A model generated the notes under the pieces. The model did no database searches. It worked only from the letters and a program-made list of their open reading frames with translations, and was not told the origin of the DNA. The position numbers were made by a program, and so were the translations under genes. Below are positions 63,773-64,000 of a DNA stretch of 64,000 bases, one piece after another (the stretch's first letter is position 1; each line of letters begins with the position of its first letter). Source of the DNA: Anaerophaga thermohalophila DSM 12881 (lineage in GTDB: Bacteria; Bacteroidota; Bacteroidia; Bacteroidales; Marinilabiliaceae); the NCBI RefSeq assembly GCF_000191885.1, contig NZ_AEWI01000004.1:1-64000 (forward strand), in the 5' to 3' direction.

Positions 63773-64000
63773 ATGAAGAAAATATTTCTGTTACTTACAA
63801 TAGTAACCGTTGCTTATGCAGGGTATTCCTGTAATAACAACGACAAAGACGATACAGAAAAAACAAATGATGATTCAAAGACAGGCGGATACAGCAATCC
63901 GGTGGTCAGTTACAGCCTTCCCGATCCTTCTATAATCAGGGATTCGGAGGGAACTTTCTATTTGTATGCCACCGAAGATATTCGCAACATGCCCGTCCAC
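63773..64000 (+). CDS. GH43-like lipoprotein, 5' end only
   Basis: The gene runs off the window. The visible 76 codons encode a lipoprotein signal (MKKIFLLLTIVTVAYAGYSC), an Asp/Lys-rich linker (NNNDKDDTEKTNDD) and the start of a GH43-type propeller (YSLPDPSIIRDSEGTFYLYA), where the DPS aspartate is the usual catalytic base. It begins about 100 nt after the preceding gene and probably belongs to the same operon. Confidence 0.78.
   Translation, partial: MKKIFLLLTIVTVAYAGYSCNNNDKDDTEKTNDDSKTGGYSNPVVSYSLPDPSIIRDSEGTFYLYATEDIRNMPVH

Overview
The window is a chromosomal segment of a polysaccharide-degrading Bacteroidota bacterium. Evidence for this is the SusC/SusD pairs, a FecR-type anti-sigma factor with its ECF sigma factor, a hybrid two-component regulator with an AraC output domain, many short lipoproteins, A-rich ribosome binding regions and a TAnnTTTG-type promoter. 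The Marinilabiliales/Prolixibacteraceae would fit, but that is inference. I saw no tRNA or rRNA gene.

Positions 1-18.9 kb hold one large CRISPR-Cas locus, all genes on the minus strand and running towards an array at the left edge. In transcription order: cas6, cas8b, cas7, an AbiEi/AbiEii (type IV toxin-antitoxin) pair, cas5, cas3, a RAYT transposase remnant, cas4, cas1, a type III-A module (cas10/csm1, csm2, csm3, csm4, csm5), a Csx1-type CARF-HEPN RNase, a small uncharacterised CRISPR-linked protein, a 141-bp MITE, cas2 and the array (11 repeats visible, continuing out of the window). This is a hybrid I-B + III-A locus. It has one Cas6, one Cas1/2/4 set and one visible array; the csm module sits between cas1 and cas2, and the toxin-antitoxin pair sits inside the Cascade genes. 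Cas10 lacks the HD nuclease domain but keeps GGDD, so the type III arm probably acts through cyclic oligoadenylate and Csx1.

Positions 18.9-24.2 kb are repeat-rich and carry a diflavin reductase and a KamA-like radical SAM protein, separated by a 15-bp tandem repeat. Positions 24.2-36.2 kb form PUL 1: ECF sigma, FecR anti-sigma, SusC with an STN domain, SusD, a repeat-rich surface lipoprotein and two paralogous lipoproteins of unknown function. Positions 36.7-47.4 kb are a mannoside-type block: a secreted Gfo/Idh/MocA oxidoreductase, GH92, a ROK kinase, a six-hairpin glycosidase, a mannose-6-phosphate-isomerase-like protein, a decayed GH2 gene and an MFS transporter.

Positions 47.6-64 kb form PUL 2: an HTCS regulator (minus strand), a SusC without an STN domain that is split by an IS1634-type element, SusD, a GH43, a BNR/Asp-box protein with a CBM9-like C-terminus, a secreted toroid-like protein and the start of another GH43 lipoprotein. 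This looks like plant pectin or hemicellulose (possibly arabinan) use.

Across the window at least four families of short repeats interrupt or border genes. One is a MITE with about 20-bp inverted ends and 6-bp target duplications. A second, about 97 bp, is inserted inside a MITE copy, forms the 3' end of the HTCS gene and abuts the start codon of the Gfo/Idh gene.
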